This document shows positions 49,936-62,344 of a stretch of DNA of 64,000 nt, one piece after another. Under the pieces are notes generated by a model. The model was not told the DNA's origin. It searched no databases and saw nothing but the letters and a program-made list of their open reading frames with translations. Numbering within the stretch: position 1 is the stretch's first letter; the number at the start of each line of letters is the position of its first letter. The DNA lies in contig JANUWF010001110.1 in assembly GCA_026120185.1 (NCBI GenBank), positions 287,001-351,000 on the forward strand, written 5' to 3'. A program made the translations under genes and the position numbers. Origin of the DNA: Voacanga thouarsii (Eukaryota > Streptophyta > Magnoliopsida > Gentianales > Apocynaceae).

Positions 49936-50830
49936 CTTGTCAATAGTAATATTATTCAAAGGAAAAATAAGACGTTTCTATCCAAACAAGTAAGTCTATA
50001 ACTTCCCCATCAATCAATTAATAGATAGTGAATAACATGTTTAACAAGTCAAGACTAGTCCCCAACTAAGAGTAGAATTAGAAAGAGGTGGACGGGGGCA
50101 ACTATTTCCATTTCCATTTTCTCTAATCAAAGGAATTTGTTCCATCTTGCCTTCTTGGTTTGCTTCTACCTCTTGTTTAATGGCATCACACATCTATATT
50201 GCAGATATGGAGTCAAAAAAAGATGCAAAGCCTCACAAATTGACTAAATAAATGTGAATCAAGAACAATTACAATTTTTGAAGAGAACATTTTGAGATGA
50301 ATTAAAGAATATGGAGAACAGGTTTTGAGAAGATGTTTACAACATAACAAAATTTAATCCAATTAAAAATGCTCCTGGTATAGTAAGCTTTAGAAGATAG
50401 AGTCCATTGACTACTTAAACGATAGTATTTACATATACAAATACACAGCTCTTTGCCTATTCCTAAGTTTCCTGACTAAATTCTTTACAATTTTGCTGCA
50501 TGTCATTCTTCTAAAATTACTTGAAGGGTTATATTCCATTCAAATCAAGCAACTATAGAAGTCTCCAATACATTCACTCCAAGAAAAAACCTGTGCCTGC
50601 AAAAAATTAACAAAGAGGAATACAGATCATGTGATACTATTCAAAGACTAAAATGTAAACCTTGAAGGATTGCGAGAAAATAAAAACATGCAGCAGAAGC
50701 TTGCAAATTAAAATTTTCCCGAGAATATTCTAGAAGAACTTACTTTTAGTGTGCTTAGGTTGAATAATAGGAACCGGATTGGTGTTCGACGGAGCTTCTT
50801 GAATAAGAATTGTGACTTGTTTTGCGAGGA
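49936..50830. other. Unassigned spacer
   Basis: No confident gene. A minus-strand open stretch near 50060-50200 (CDAIKQEVEANQEGKMEQ) is exon-like but I do not recognise it. AAAAGTAAGT at 50739-50748 and a TTGCAG at about 50600 (minus) look like splice sites of an unknown small gene or LTR-leader transcript. Confidence 0.35.
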
Positions 50831-52307
50831 TGTTAGCCAATCGTCGACTCCTTTACATCAAACACTTCTTAAACTTCCAAAGTATTCTGTAAACCTGCTA
50901 TGGACTAATATACTAATGAAAGTAGAAACAAAGGGTTGAAGAAGAGTGGAAGAGCTTAGGGAGAGTGGTGGCGCACACACTAAGGGGGCTAGGTTTTTTT
51001 TTTTTTTTTTCTTGAGACTTACACAGAACTACTCTCAAAAAAATTGTCAAAACAAAATTTTTGTTGTTCCTACCTTATAGTGCACTTCTCAGAATCTTGA
51101 TAGGCCAGGGTTTCAATTATTGAGCCCATGACTAATTAAATAACTCTCTTATTAATTAATTGATCCAATTGGGTTCAATACAAAATTATCCGAGATAATT
51201 AATTAATTAATTAATTTAATTAAATTGGTCCAATATATTATTATAACCCAATAATTAAATATTGAACTTCTAAAATAATTATTTCATTATTTATTTTATC
51301 CATTAAGCTCATATGGTAAATAATTACTAATGCTACTTGAGCTATTCTGAGGACCAAAAGACATATTATTCTTAGTTGCTAAAATAACCAAAATACGTTT
51401 ACTAACACATAGTTGTATTTTATCATTTTAAATATTTCATTTATCACCATATGAAATTTTTGACCTCAAAAATAATATTGCTAGTATGTTGTCTTTAACC
51501 TATATGTGTAATGATGAAAATATCCCTTTACGTGGCACCCGTTATTGAGATAGGAAAATCATACTAATAACTTTCTCAATAATATTTACCATCATTTGAT
51601 ATATAGTCCGATAATTCACGACTTCCAATATGTACCCACTTATCTCAAAAAGCTACCAAAAGTATACAAACTTAGTCATGTTTCTCAAGGTCCTGTATTA
51701 TTTAGATTATTTTGAATAATCACAAGAGGGTGATGTCTTCACTAAGTGAAATATAAAAACTCTATTGTATAAGTCTATTTTAATGAACTAGAAACATGTA
51801 CTCAATATACAGGGTTATTGGCCTTGCGACAAGACCTTACCCATTATACATTAAAGTAGACAAGTCTAACTTTACCAAACCACCAACTTGTACTCAAGTC
51901 AGTAGCAACGATATGCCAATATTTATTTATTTTAGTACTTTTATAAAGATTACTATCGCGTGGTCCAATTCTACATATTCTAAATATACTTATACTATTA
52001 GCGTAAGTGAACTACTTATTGGTTAAAGGTAAATCATTTACCATTTAGAAATCATAGTGTAATGATCTAAACCTTGATGAAGTATCCAACTTCATCAATC
52101 AATCAAGAACATTTTCCGCTTATGCACTAATAGCCCATATTCTACACTTTATTGTGAAAGGACGACCTAATCACGTAGACTATTTACTAATACACTTAAA
52201 TCTTAATGTACACATATATGTAATCAAATAACCATTAATGAATTAAATATTTTATTAATTTTTAAAATATACAAATATATAATTTATTTTGGACATACAT
52301 TCTAACA
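50831..52307 (-). repeat. 3' LTR of copia C2 (left end tentative)
   Basis: On minus the LTR starts TGTTAGAATGTATG at 52307, immediately after the purine tract. The other end is placed at GGCTAACA (plus TGTTAGCC at 50831) by the mirrored terminus. That end is not confirmed by a second LTR or target duplication. Confidence 0.55.
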
Positions 52308-52318
52308 ATCTTCCACTT
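52308..52318 (-). other. Polypurine tract of copia C2
   Basis: AAGTGGAAGAT on minus directly abuts the LTR start TGTTAGA. Confidence 0.75.
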
Positions 52319-52329
52319 GTATTAAATAA

Positions 52330-53143
52330 ACTATGAGAGTCTATATGTGCCTACCTCTATGACAACCAAGTGTCTTCGGAACACCTTCTCTATTAAAAAC
52401 TTGATAAATGGGTTTGTCAGATTATTTGTAGAGGAAATTCACCAAGGAGGTACTCTCCACGACGATTCGATCTTAGCTTTTTGATTCTGTATGATGCTCT
52501 GCTTCAGTCTTGTACTCCTTGAATTTATCAAAAAAGTCAAACTTGCATCTTATAAAGTAAACATAACCAAAACACATATGATCATCTGTTAATATGATAA
52601 AGTATTCATAACCTCCTCTAACAGGTGTAGATATAGGACCACAGACATCAACATGAACTAACTTAAGTATTTCATTGGCCCTTTCTGCCTTTTGAGTAAA
52701 AGACCTTTTGATCATTTTACCCATAAAAAAATATTCATACTGAGGCAATTCCTTCAATTTTAATGAGTCCAAATACTCATTTTGAATTAAGCTCTAAATC
52801 CGATTAGGATTTATATGTCCAATTCTTAAGTATCATAAATACGAGTCATTTAATGTGGTCTTTCTCTTCTTATTATTAGGGTCAATCTGGGTATTATTTG
52901 TTTAACGACTTATATGATTAACATAAAAAAGATTGCCATACATGTTTCCAAAATATATAATATTTCTATTTCTACTGATTGAAATACTAGAATAGAAAAA
53001 AAACAGAATATCTTTAATTAATTAATTTTGAAATTGAAATTAAATTTTGTTTAAAACTAGAAACATATAAAATATCTTTTAATACTAAAATCCTATTACA
53101 ATCAAATAAAAGCTTCAAATTTCTCATTGCTTCAGCCCACACT
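52330..53143 (-). pseudogene. Copia C2 fused pol remnant
   Basis: On minus, from 53143: protease end (DILYVSSFKQNLISISKLI), GAG-pre-integrase (TTLNDSYL, LRIGHINPN), then an open 99-codon piece (52473-52772) with MIKRSFTQKAERA, LVHVDVCGPISTPVRGGYEYF and DDHMCFGYVYF of the integrase core start. At about 52470 it jumps to the pol C-terminus (NPFIKFLIEKVFRRHL, VGTYRL). The fusion lacks integrase catalytic residues beyond the first Asp, reverse transcriptase and most of RNase H. Confidence 0.8.
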
Positions 53144-54859
53144 TGTTAGGATGTATGCCCTCTTAGACTAGGCTTCTGGTGTAAAAATTGAATGTTTTAA
53201 TAAAAGAATTATTTTCAGAAATTATTTGTGAATTTATAATTTTATTTGTGCACAATTACGTTTGGAAAAAACCCATTGTGTTTAAGTAAATAGTCTATGT
53301 AAATGGTGGTCTTTCACAGTAAGGTATGAATCACGGGTTACTTAACACATAAACTTTTGTTCTTAACCGATTGATGAGAATGAGAATCTCATCATGTCTA
53401 GGTTATTATGTTGTGAATTCTAAATAATGAATGACTTACCTTTAGCCAGTGAGTAGTCCACTCACTTCATGACATAAGCGTATTTCGAATACGTAGAACA
53501 AGACCTGTAATAGTGGTTTCTAAAAGTATTATATGGTAGAAACATATACTACTACCGCTATAGCGTGGACTAGTACTCTACGACTTGAGTATGAGTTAGT
53601 GGTCTGACGAAGCTGGAAACATACACTTTGATATGCTGTAGTTGAGGTTTTATCGTAGGGCCAATATACTTGCATGTTGGGTATGTGTGACTAGTTAAGA
53701 CAGACTTATACAAGATAGTTTCTTTACTATATCGCCCCTTGTGGTTATCTGAATGATATAAATATCCAGAGTCCTGGGAAACATGATTTGGATGTTTGCT
53801 CTAGGGTAGCTTCATTAGAAAGCGGAAATAATCCAGGAAGTTGTAGATCATTGGACTAGAGGCCTAAGGATGGTAGATGTTATTTAGAGAGATGTTAGTA
53901 TACTTCTTCATCTCTAAATGTACGACGATGTATACAAGAGTATTTTAGTCATTACACCGGTAGGTCGGAGACTTTGCTAACGCAACACTGTCCTTGGGTC
54001 AATATTTCCTTATCGTGATATTAGGAAATATTTAAAATACAAAATATAACTATTTATATGGCAAGGGTATTTTGGTCATTTTAATAGCCAAGATGGTGTG
54101 TCTTTTGGTCCCTAATATCAACCGTGAGTCCTAATTAAATACGGGCTAATGAATTAAATTAAATTAAATAGAATTTATTTTATTTAAATAGCCTGATTTA
54201 ATTATTGAGCTAGAATAAAATAAATGTCCATGGAGAGAGAATTAATTAAATTAGTTTAGTGGGCTAATTAATTATTCAGGGTTTTGGCCCAATTTGAATA
54301 ATTAGATATTAACCTGGGACTAAACTGATTTAAGCTTATTTAATTGGATTGGTTTATTTGGGCTGAAAAAATTAATTATTTGTTGGGCCATTAAGTTGAT
54401 TCTAATTAAAATAATTAATTAAGCCCAAAAGGTTAAACTAAGAGTCTAATGGCCCAATCTAATTTAACCTAGGGTTTTATTTAGATTAAATAGGAGGATT
54501 GGAAATAACATCATTGTTACATAACACACTCTCTGAGAGACGGCTTCTTCTCTGTGGAAAAGGCCAGGCGTCTCTCTCTCTCTCTCCAAAAAATTCCCTA
54601 GCCTGTTAGTTGTTCACCAAACGGTAGTTAGGCAGGCCATATACTGGAAGACCGAGAGTTCAGCGTTCACATACATGCAAAGATGGAGTAAGATGCTTGC
54701 AGGAATTGCACCAGAGGCTTCCACCAGCACACCTACCTCGGTTGCGCACGTTTCAGTCCAGCCACCTTTAAGAACCAAAAGGAGAGATAAAATTTTTAAA
54801 ACCTCGGGATTAGGATAGGGCGTAACTGGCGCCGACTAGGGCAGCCGGAGCCGGCACTA
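53144..54859 (+). repeat. 5' LTR (type A) of copia C3
   Basis: Starts TGTTAGGATGTATGCCC. It aligns with 62345-64000 up to about 54773, where the window cuts the other copy. Beyond that its extent is uncertain: the last 70 bp (CGCCGACTAGGGCAGCCGG...) resemble leader sequence near 57150. Confidence 0.8.
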
Positions 54860-56700
54860 TGTTAGTGTTGTGCCCTAGTGGTAATCATTTGTACGTTGTA
54901 TATGACACATTTTATTTCATAAAAGGCATTATTTATCTTACAATTTCTTTTGATTACTTTTGAGTAATATAACTATTCGATAAAGTCTTTGATACAACAC
55001 TGTGTTAAGAAAATCATGATTGAGATCATGATATGAGATTCCTACTATACTGTATAGTGTCAGTACATAAATAGTCCCTAGTCATAGTATAAATGAGACG
55101 GGACATCATTAATGCATTAAGACTAGCATGTGTTAAAACTTCCTGATTTGATCAGACAGTAGTTCTCATATCCGTGAGTATTGAGATACTCAAAGTTAAC
55201 ACGTGGATATTTGTTGGTCGAACAAGTTCATTGGATAACCTAGCTATGAGATAATCACATGGATAACTATTTAGTGTCAGTGATATAATTTCAATATAGA
55301 AAACGTGCAAGTATCTTAGACTTGAGATCTCCAAAGTATTTTGTTTGCTGAGCCTTGTACTTTGATTCCAATCTCTGGAGCTCGATCGAGGGCCGCCTAT
55401 GGATATTGGGTACATTGTGAGGTAAACGAAAGTAATTGAGAGGGTCAATAAAGGATTCACCACTCCTAATAGTAGGGGCAAATATCTCACGGCCACTTGT
55501 AGGAATTACTACTCGAGAAGTCCTTAACCAAGGCGTATGTGCATTGAAAACAATTTCAATTGATATACATCTAGAGTAGTGGGTTCCTGGTACCAGTATA
55601 GTTATATTCGGGCCAGAATTAATATATATTCTGGAGGAAGTTGGCACTAATTCCGTACTCTAGACCGAATGAGATATTGTATGGTGAAATGAGTTAATTG
55701 CATTGTAATTTGTTATTGAAGGGTTCATGTCAAGCCACTTGACTTCCAGACTCTTGGGTGGTCATAATGTGTTACTAGATACCGCTCATGATCTGAGAAT
55801 ATGGGTTTATTAATTGATGAATTAATAAACCAATCATGATTAGAATTAATAGGATTTATTCTAATTAATTAAGGATTATTAATCTCAAAGACGTTTGGAT
55901 TAATTCATGTTTGCTACTAATTAATCGGGAAACCTAATAGGTCACATACAAAAGAGGAATATATACTCAAGATGTTATTTGATAATATAATGGAGTTTAT
56001 TGCGAGAAAGAGAAGTTGATGTGGTCAAATTATAATTAGTTATAATTGATGGACCAATTTGTAATTCTGAGAACTTGATGGATTCTAATTGCAATTGTTT
56101 GTTTGGAATTCTCAGATGGTTTTATTGTTGATGTTTTTCGGGTGACCCAAGAGGCACACATGAAACAAAACATGAAAACCAAAGGTCATTTGAAACAACT
56201 CCAAAACAACATAAAACCAAGGGGCACACAAGAGGATAAAGATATGATCTTTTGTTCTATTTACTCTCTTTTTCGTGAGCTTCTTCAAGGAAAACACAAC
56301 CTTTCTTCTTATTCTTCTTTCTTTGGTTTTGTTTAACAAGAAGAACAAGAAAAACCCCAGCTACCATTATTGTTTTCTACTATCACAGAAAATCTTGGTA
56401 CTTGAGTGTGATCTTCCGTGTGTATTTCTGTTAGAGATAATCACACACTGTGATTATAGTGGTTGGACATACAATTCTTGCGGTGATTCTTCAAGAGGAT
56501 TGCTGGATCGCGCCACAATCATCATACTTGAAGAAGGAAAGTTTTGTTTTCCACACAAACAAAGAAAGGTAAAAGCTGTTATCTTTATTTTCTTTGTTAT
56601 CTTCATATGTCTTGTTTTCCACACATATGCGGATCCTGGAATAGTATCTCGTTCTTATTCTTCCGCTGCACCGTATATGATACGCGAGAGATACCCAACA
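54860..56700 (+). repeat. LTR type B inside the 5' region of C3
   Basis: TGTTAGTGTTGTGCCC starts it and ATACCCAACA probably ends it (1841 bp). The alternative end is CCTTCA at 56798, two bases before the PBS. Flanking pentamers (CACTA and CGCCG) do not match, so a simple solo-LTR insertion is not proven. Short ORFs within are not genes. Confidence 0.6.
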
Positions 56701-56800
56701 CGCCGGGCCTGCCCTGGAATCCCCTATTCTTGTTTTTTTAGTTTTTTTATGTTCGCTTCTGCTGTGTGCCCTGTGTTTTCCCGCTTTCCGTGCCTTCAAT

Positions 56801-56812
56801 TGGTATCAGAGT
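56801..56812 (+). other. Primer-binding site of copia C3
   Basis: TGGTATCAGAGT is complementary to the initiator-methionine tRNA 3' end apart from the last base; it is the standard copia primer site. Confidence 0.9.
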
Positions 56813-58469
56813 ATGAAGGTTTTGTGAAAATATAGGGAGCATGCATCTAGATGAATAAAACTGGATACATATGTGTGATTAAAATTGTGATCCTTCGCTA
56901 TTTATGGTATGGATAGATTCTCTGTTAAATCTCGCAGGTGGAGGTATAGGAATCTGTAATTTACTATTTTTCTTAGTAAATCGTGTAAACCCAATGTTTA
57001 TGGGTATAGGTAATTGTTGGTTTTGGTTGATTTCATTGTATTCGGTTTGAAATCAGAGAGCCATCAAAACCAGAAGTTGTGCAGAAAAATAGAGGAAATT
57101 CGCAGAACAAAGTCGCAAAAAAAAAATTGCAGAAGAATCCGACAGAGCCGAACCGACGCCAACTAGGGTGCTGGAACCGGTGCTGGCTAGGGTCTGGAAG
57201 GCCGGTCCGCACTATTTTCTCGTGGGTCCTGGTTCTGTGAGGTGTGTGCAGTGGACCACAGTTCAGATGGGTAGCTAATCCAGTGCGGTAGGTGCAGTGG
57301 ACCAAGGAATTTTTTTTTTCATTTTTCCTTGTTATTTTTCTTGCAATTTCTTTTGGTTTTGGGGTCCATACCATACGAAGTTAATAATTTGCAATAGTTA
57401 ATATTCAATAAATATTTTTGCATGAAAAATATTAATAAAGGATTTTAGGATTAAATAAGACAATTAATTAATATATTTAATTCTATTATCTGGACACTTA
57501 GGTTTAAAAATAGAAGAGTATGAAAACGTCTACTGTTTTCTAGCATGCTATTTATTTTTGCTACTTATGTGCACGTTTTCTCAAAGACCAAACTCTTTGG
57601 GAATGTTTTTTACAAGGAAAATATTTTTCTACAAATTAAATGATTATTTTAGCTTGAACAAAAATTAATCCTTAGATATTTTCTCAAATGATTTAATCCT
57701 TAACATAAAAAATATATTGGATTTAGATATTTTTATAAGGTTAAAATAGAAATCCATTTTGTTTTAGTTTGGCACAAGAAAAATTGTTTTGTCAAATAAC
57801 TTGAGACCAAAGTCTCTAGAAAGTTTTAATTGGAAAATTTTTGAAATCATTAAGTTTTTAACTTAAATAAAATTAGTCTATGGGAAAAACTCTCAAAGGA
57901 TATAAGGCTTGATATAGAGATTTTTATGGACTTAGACATTTTATTTTTGAGTTAAGGGAAAACTTAATAGAAATTTTTAAAATGATATTTTTCAGAAAAC
58001 CCTTATTTTAAAAGACTAAGTGGGAGAGGGGTTTCAACAGCCCCACGGCTTCCATCACGATCCTTATAAAAGATCGTGGGTCCCCTCGCGTCACCTTGAG
58101 AGTGAACCCGTATAGGATGGAGATACTATAAGGATCTAGATTTAATGGAGGGATGTAATTAATAATCTGGGGCACGTACTATGATCGGCCAGCCCCTCGT
58201 TGGAGGTCATAGTGCGAGGTATGTCCATAGGAAATGAGAGAAAATGACCATTTTCTCGATGGAGTTATCTTCTAGATCATTACCTAGAATGGAAATTAAT
58301 TTGTGGTGGTTAACACACTTAACTTAGAAAACTGTTAATCTTCCCAAGAAGCTATGTCAGTTTTTCTAAGAGCCAAATTGATTATTATCAATTTTGATAA
58401 TAAGGATAAAGTGCACATATTTCTTTTGTTTTCACAAACTGAATCTTTTTTCTTTTATTTTTCGATTTT
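56813..58469 (+). other. Leader of copia C3
   Basis: Non-coding leader between PBS and gag. It includes a GC-rich block at about 57130-57230 with CGCCAACTAGGG and GCCGGTCCGCACTAT, which resembles the sequence just left of the type B LTR (54816-54860). A second GC-richer block is at 58040-58110. Confidence 0.6.
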
Positions 58470-59333
58470 TCAAAAATGGTGGGATGTTCTTTTAGTCCAT
58501 TGGCCGTTATTCTCCTAGAGAATAAGCTAATGGACCAAACTATATGGACTGAAAAAGGAATCTGGACATAATACTTACAGTGGAAAAGTATAAGTATGTC
58601 CTTTTCGAAACCTGCCATATTATCGAGGAGGGTTCCACCGCCGAGGAGCGTGAGGCTAAGAAGGTATGGAAGAAGGCCGACGAGATAGCTCGTTGTTACA
58701 TGTTGGCCTCCATGTCTAATGTGCTCCAATCCAAACATGAGCACATGACCACTGCGTATGATATAACCCAATCATTAGCCACGATGTTCGTGGATAAGAG
58801 TTGGCCCGCAATGCAGGAGGCTCTTCAAACCATCATTAGCACTAAGATGACTGATGGAGCATCAGTCAGAGAGCATATACTCAAGATGATTGCTGCTTTC
58901 GATGAGGCAGAAATCTTAGAGGCTATCATTGACCCCGAGAGTCAAGTGGACACGGTTCTTTTAATCTCTACCAGGTTCCTTTACTCAGTTTAAGTTGAAC
59001 TATAATATGAACAAGTTGAATATGGGTTTGACTGAGTTGATGAAGGAGCTCTAGATGGCGAAGAAGGTCATGAAGCCACAATCTAAGGCTATGATTGCTA
59101 AGGCTTCATCTTCTAGAATTGGGCCCAAGCCCAGAAAGTTCAAGAAGAAGAAGGGGAATGTAGAGGTCCAGCCCAAGACCCAACCCAAAGACAAACCCAA
59201 GGGCAAGTGCTTCAAGTGTGAATTGAAGGGACATTGGAAAAAGGAGTGTCCAGATCTTCAAGCTAAGAAAAACCCCACAGGTAATGTTTTCTATCTAGAC
59301 TCTATATTAATGGTTGGATCAACTTTCACTTGA
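58470..59333 (+). pseudogene. Copia C3 gag
   Basis: The UBN2-type copia gag begins in the damaged stretch near 58470. It is open from 58580 with EKYKYVLFETC, then KKADEIARCYMLASMSNVL and GASVREHILKMIAAFDEAEI. After a stop at 58991 it continues as 59055-59333, basic and ending in the zinc knuckle CFKCELKGHWKKEC (CX2CX4HX4C). It would bind and package the RNA. At least three frame breaks are present. Confidence 0.87.
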
Positions 59334-59334
59334 T

Positions 59335-60810
59335 TAACTTCCACTTGGATTGTTGTTTATGAGCCACTGATCACATCTATAACTCTTTGCAAGGGTTTAG
59401 AAAGATTAGAAGACTCCAGAAGGATAAACATAGACTACATATGGGAAATGGAGCACAAGTTTGGGCTCTTGGTGTGGGAGAATTGGATCTTGTTTTTTAT
59501 TGTAATAGAATAGTAGTTTTGAAAGATATTTTATATGTACCTAGATTTAGACAGAATTTGATTTCGGTTGCAAAACTAATAAATCAAGGATATTCTGTAT
59601 CTTTCCATTCTGGTATTTCTATCAGTAGAAATGGAGAAATTTTATGTACTGGGCACATGTATGGGAATATATTTTTCTTAAATCTTATTAACAATCAATT
59701 AAATAACGCTCGATCTGAACCTTTAACAAGGAAGAGAAAGACCAATGTCAATGATTCTTATCTTTGGCATCTAAGGTTGGGGCATATCAACTCAACCAGG
59801 ATTCAGAGGTTGATCCATGATGGGCCTTTAGGCTCATTAAGATTGGAAAATTGGCCTTAGTGTGAGTCCTGCCTGATGAGAAAGATGACCAAAAGGTCAT
59901 TTGCCCCTAAGGCGGATAGAGCCAAGAAGGTATTGAGTCTTGTTCACACTAATGTGTGTGGTCCCCTGTCTACACCAGCTAAAGGAGGTTTTGAGTACTT
60001 CATCACTTTCACGGATGATTGTACAAGGTTTGGTTATGTTTACCTGATGAGACGCAAGTCTGACTCTTTTGACAGGTTCAAAGAGTTTAAGGCTGAAGTG
60101 GAGCGTTGGACAGGTAAATTGATCAAGATCTTACGATCGGATCGTGGTAGAGAGTACTTCCTTAGTGAATTCAAGGACTACATGGTATATCATAGGATAG
60201 TATCCCAACTCTCTGTGTCGGGGACACCCAGCAGAACGGAGTAGCTGAGAAAAGGAACATGACATTGATGGAAATGGTCAAAAGCATGACGTCGCATGCT
60301 ACTCTTCCAGTGTCTTTTTGGGGATATACCTTGAAAACAGTAATATATATTCTGAACTTGGTGCCTTCCAAGTCAATACTTAGAACTTTCTATGAGATGT
60401 AAACTGGGCGTAAACCAAGTTTGAACCATCTCAGGATATGGGGTTGTCCAACTTATGTACTGGTCAAGGGAGACAAGTTGAAACCAAGATCAGAATTATA
60501 CTATTTTGTTGGGTATCCAAAAGGGTCAAAGGATGGTTACTTTTATCATCCTAAGGAGCAGAAGATACTGGTTATTACCAATGTTAGATACTTAGAGGAT
60601 GATCAAAGTACTTCCACGAAAGATTCAATTAGGTTGGAATTGGAGAATAAGTTATTTTCGGAAGCAATTTCTTCTGACCTGATTGTAGAACAAGAAGAGG
60701 TACAACCTCAAGAGCCTGTACAAATGGAGCCTCGTCATAGTAGGAGAATGTCTAGGGTTCCAGAGAGATGGACTGGAGAAGCTTTCGAGCTGGTCTCCGA
60801 CCATCAGAAA
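59335..60810 (+). pseudogene. Copia C3 protease and integrase
   Basis: The protease begins at STWIV (59341), but the DSGATDH active site is destroyed by a one-base loss and substitutions (59355-59370). The rest stays open to 59860 (ILYVPRFRQNLISVAKLI, LWHLRLGHIN). After a TAG (59858-59860) the integrase core follows: SLVHTNVCGPLSTPAKGGF, TFTDDCTRFGYVYL and ILRSDRGREY. A frame change at 60240 precedes the GVAEKRN Glu region. The C-terminal part is open at 60421-60813 (LRIWGCPTYV, ELYYFVGYPKGSKDGYFY, RHSRRMSRVPERW). Protease loss makes it inactive. Confidence 0.85.
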
Positions 60811-60849
60811 TAAGACTCCACTAGATACGAGAAGGCTATTGCTGATGTC

Positions 60850-62322
60850 GATGCAAATCTGTGGCATGAAGTAATGAAAGTCGAGATTGAGTCTATGTAT
60901 CTCAATCAGGTTTGGGATCTTGTAGCTTCACCTGAAGGGATAAAACCCAAAGGGTATAAGTGGGTATACAAGAGAAAGAGAATAGTAGATGGAAAAGTGA
61001 AAACCTTCAAAGTTAGGCTTGCGGCGAAAGGGTATACTCAAAAAGAGGAAATCGACTATGATGAAACTATTTTCTCGGTAGCCATGCTTAAGTCTATCCG
61101 TATCCTCTTTGCCATCGCATGTCATTATGACTACGAGATATGGAAAATGGATGTCAAGACGGCATTTCTAAATGGACATCTTAGTGAAAACATCTATATG
61201 TCCTAATCGGAAGACTTTATTGCTAAAGGTCAAGAGTATACGGTTTGCAAGCTTAAGAAATCTATTTATGGACTTAAGCAGGCATCAAGGGCATGGAACA
61301 TTTGTTTTGATGAGATTGTAAAGTCTTATGGTTTTGTTCAAAACGATGATGAACCATGCATGTACAGAAAACTTGAAGGCATTAATGTGATTTTTCTTGT
61401 CTTGTATGTGGATGACATTCTATTCATTGAAAATGATGTAGGGTTATTGTCATCTATAAAGATTTGGTTGTCTAATCAATTCAGTATGAAGGACTTCTTA
61501 GAAATAAGAAGCAGAGAATGTTAGGATTATCTCAAGTGGTATACATTGAAAAGATGCTGGCCAGGTACAGCATGAACATGGGTTGTCACTTTCTTCAAGG
61601 GACTGTCCTAAGTCTCAAGAAGAAAAGGACAGCATGAGTAGGATTCCCTACACTTCGACTATGGGAAGTCTCATTTATGCAATGTTGTGTACTAGGCTAG
61701 ATATCTGCTTTGTCGTACGCTTGGTTAGCAAATATCAGTCAAACCCTGGGGAGGTTCATTGGCAAACTGTAAAGCATATACTCAAGTACCTTAAGAGGAC
61801 GCGAGATTATATGCTAGTTTACAGGGCTGATGACTTGGTTCTTACAAAATACACAGACTCAAACTTGCAGGCGGATAAGGATGAGAGAAAATCCACTAGT
61901 GGATATATCTTCACCTTGTCTAGATGAGCTATTTCATAGAAGAGTATCAAGCAATCTTGCATTGCTGACTCAACCATGGAAACTGAGTATGTGGCAGCTT
62001 CGGAGGCATCCAAGGAAGCAGTCTGGCTCCGAAAGTTCCTTTCAGAACTTAGAGTCGTGCCACACATAGACAGGCTGATTGTGATGTATTGCGCAATACT
62101 GGAGCAATATCGTAATCCAAAAAATCTTGGAACCATAAGAAGTGGAAGCATATCGAGAGGAAGTACCACCTGATCCGAGATTTCATCCAGAGACGGGAAG
62201 TCGTGGTGGAACAAATTGCCTCCGAGAACAATCTAGCAAATCTATTCACTAAGCCTTTGGCTGAGAGAGTCTTCAAGAGACACTTAGACGCCATAGGGGT
62301 GGGCACCTACGGACTTACTTAG
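60850..62322 (+). pseudogene. Copia C3 reverse transcriptase and RNase H
   Basis: Reverse transcriptase runs from VWDLVASPEGIKPKGYKWVY (60913) through RLAAKGYTQKEEIDYDETI and MDVKTAFLNGHLSENIYM to a TAA at 61204. It continues with SIYGLKQASRAW and the catalytic LYVDDILFI near 61400. After breaks, RNase H reads YTSTMGSLIYAMLCTRLDI, KYTDSNLQADKDERKSTSGY, then METEYVAASEASKEAVWL, and ends NNLANLFTKPLAERVFKRHL just before the purine tract. All domains are present in order but split by several stops. Confidence 0.88.
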
Positions 62323-62333
62323 TCTTAGAGTGC

Positions 62334-62344
62334 AAATGAGAGAT
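62334..62344 (+). other. Polypurine tract of copia C3
   Basis: AAATGAGAGAT directly precedes the type A LTR start TGTTGGGATG at 62345. Confidence 0.8.

Larger units (their letters stand above)
50831..53143 (-). mobile_element. Ty1/copia retrotransposon C2, deletion derivative
   Basis: The minus-strand remnant contains a 3' LTR, polypurine tract and a short internal region, and is cut at 53143 by the LTR of the next element. Integrase N-terminus is joined directly to the pol C-terminus, so reverse transcriptase and most of RNase H are lost. The pol sequence is related to that of C3 (53144-64000). Confidence 0.8.

Noticed and set aside
50060..50760. Exon-like minus-strand pieces with splice-like signals
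   Set aside because: No protein family recognised and no continuous model could be built; mentioned only as unassigned sequence.
55152..55647. Overlapping minus-strand ORFs of 114 and 118 codons
   Set aside because: They lie within the type B LTR and have no protein family features.
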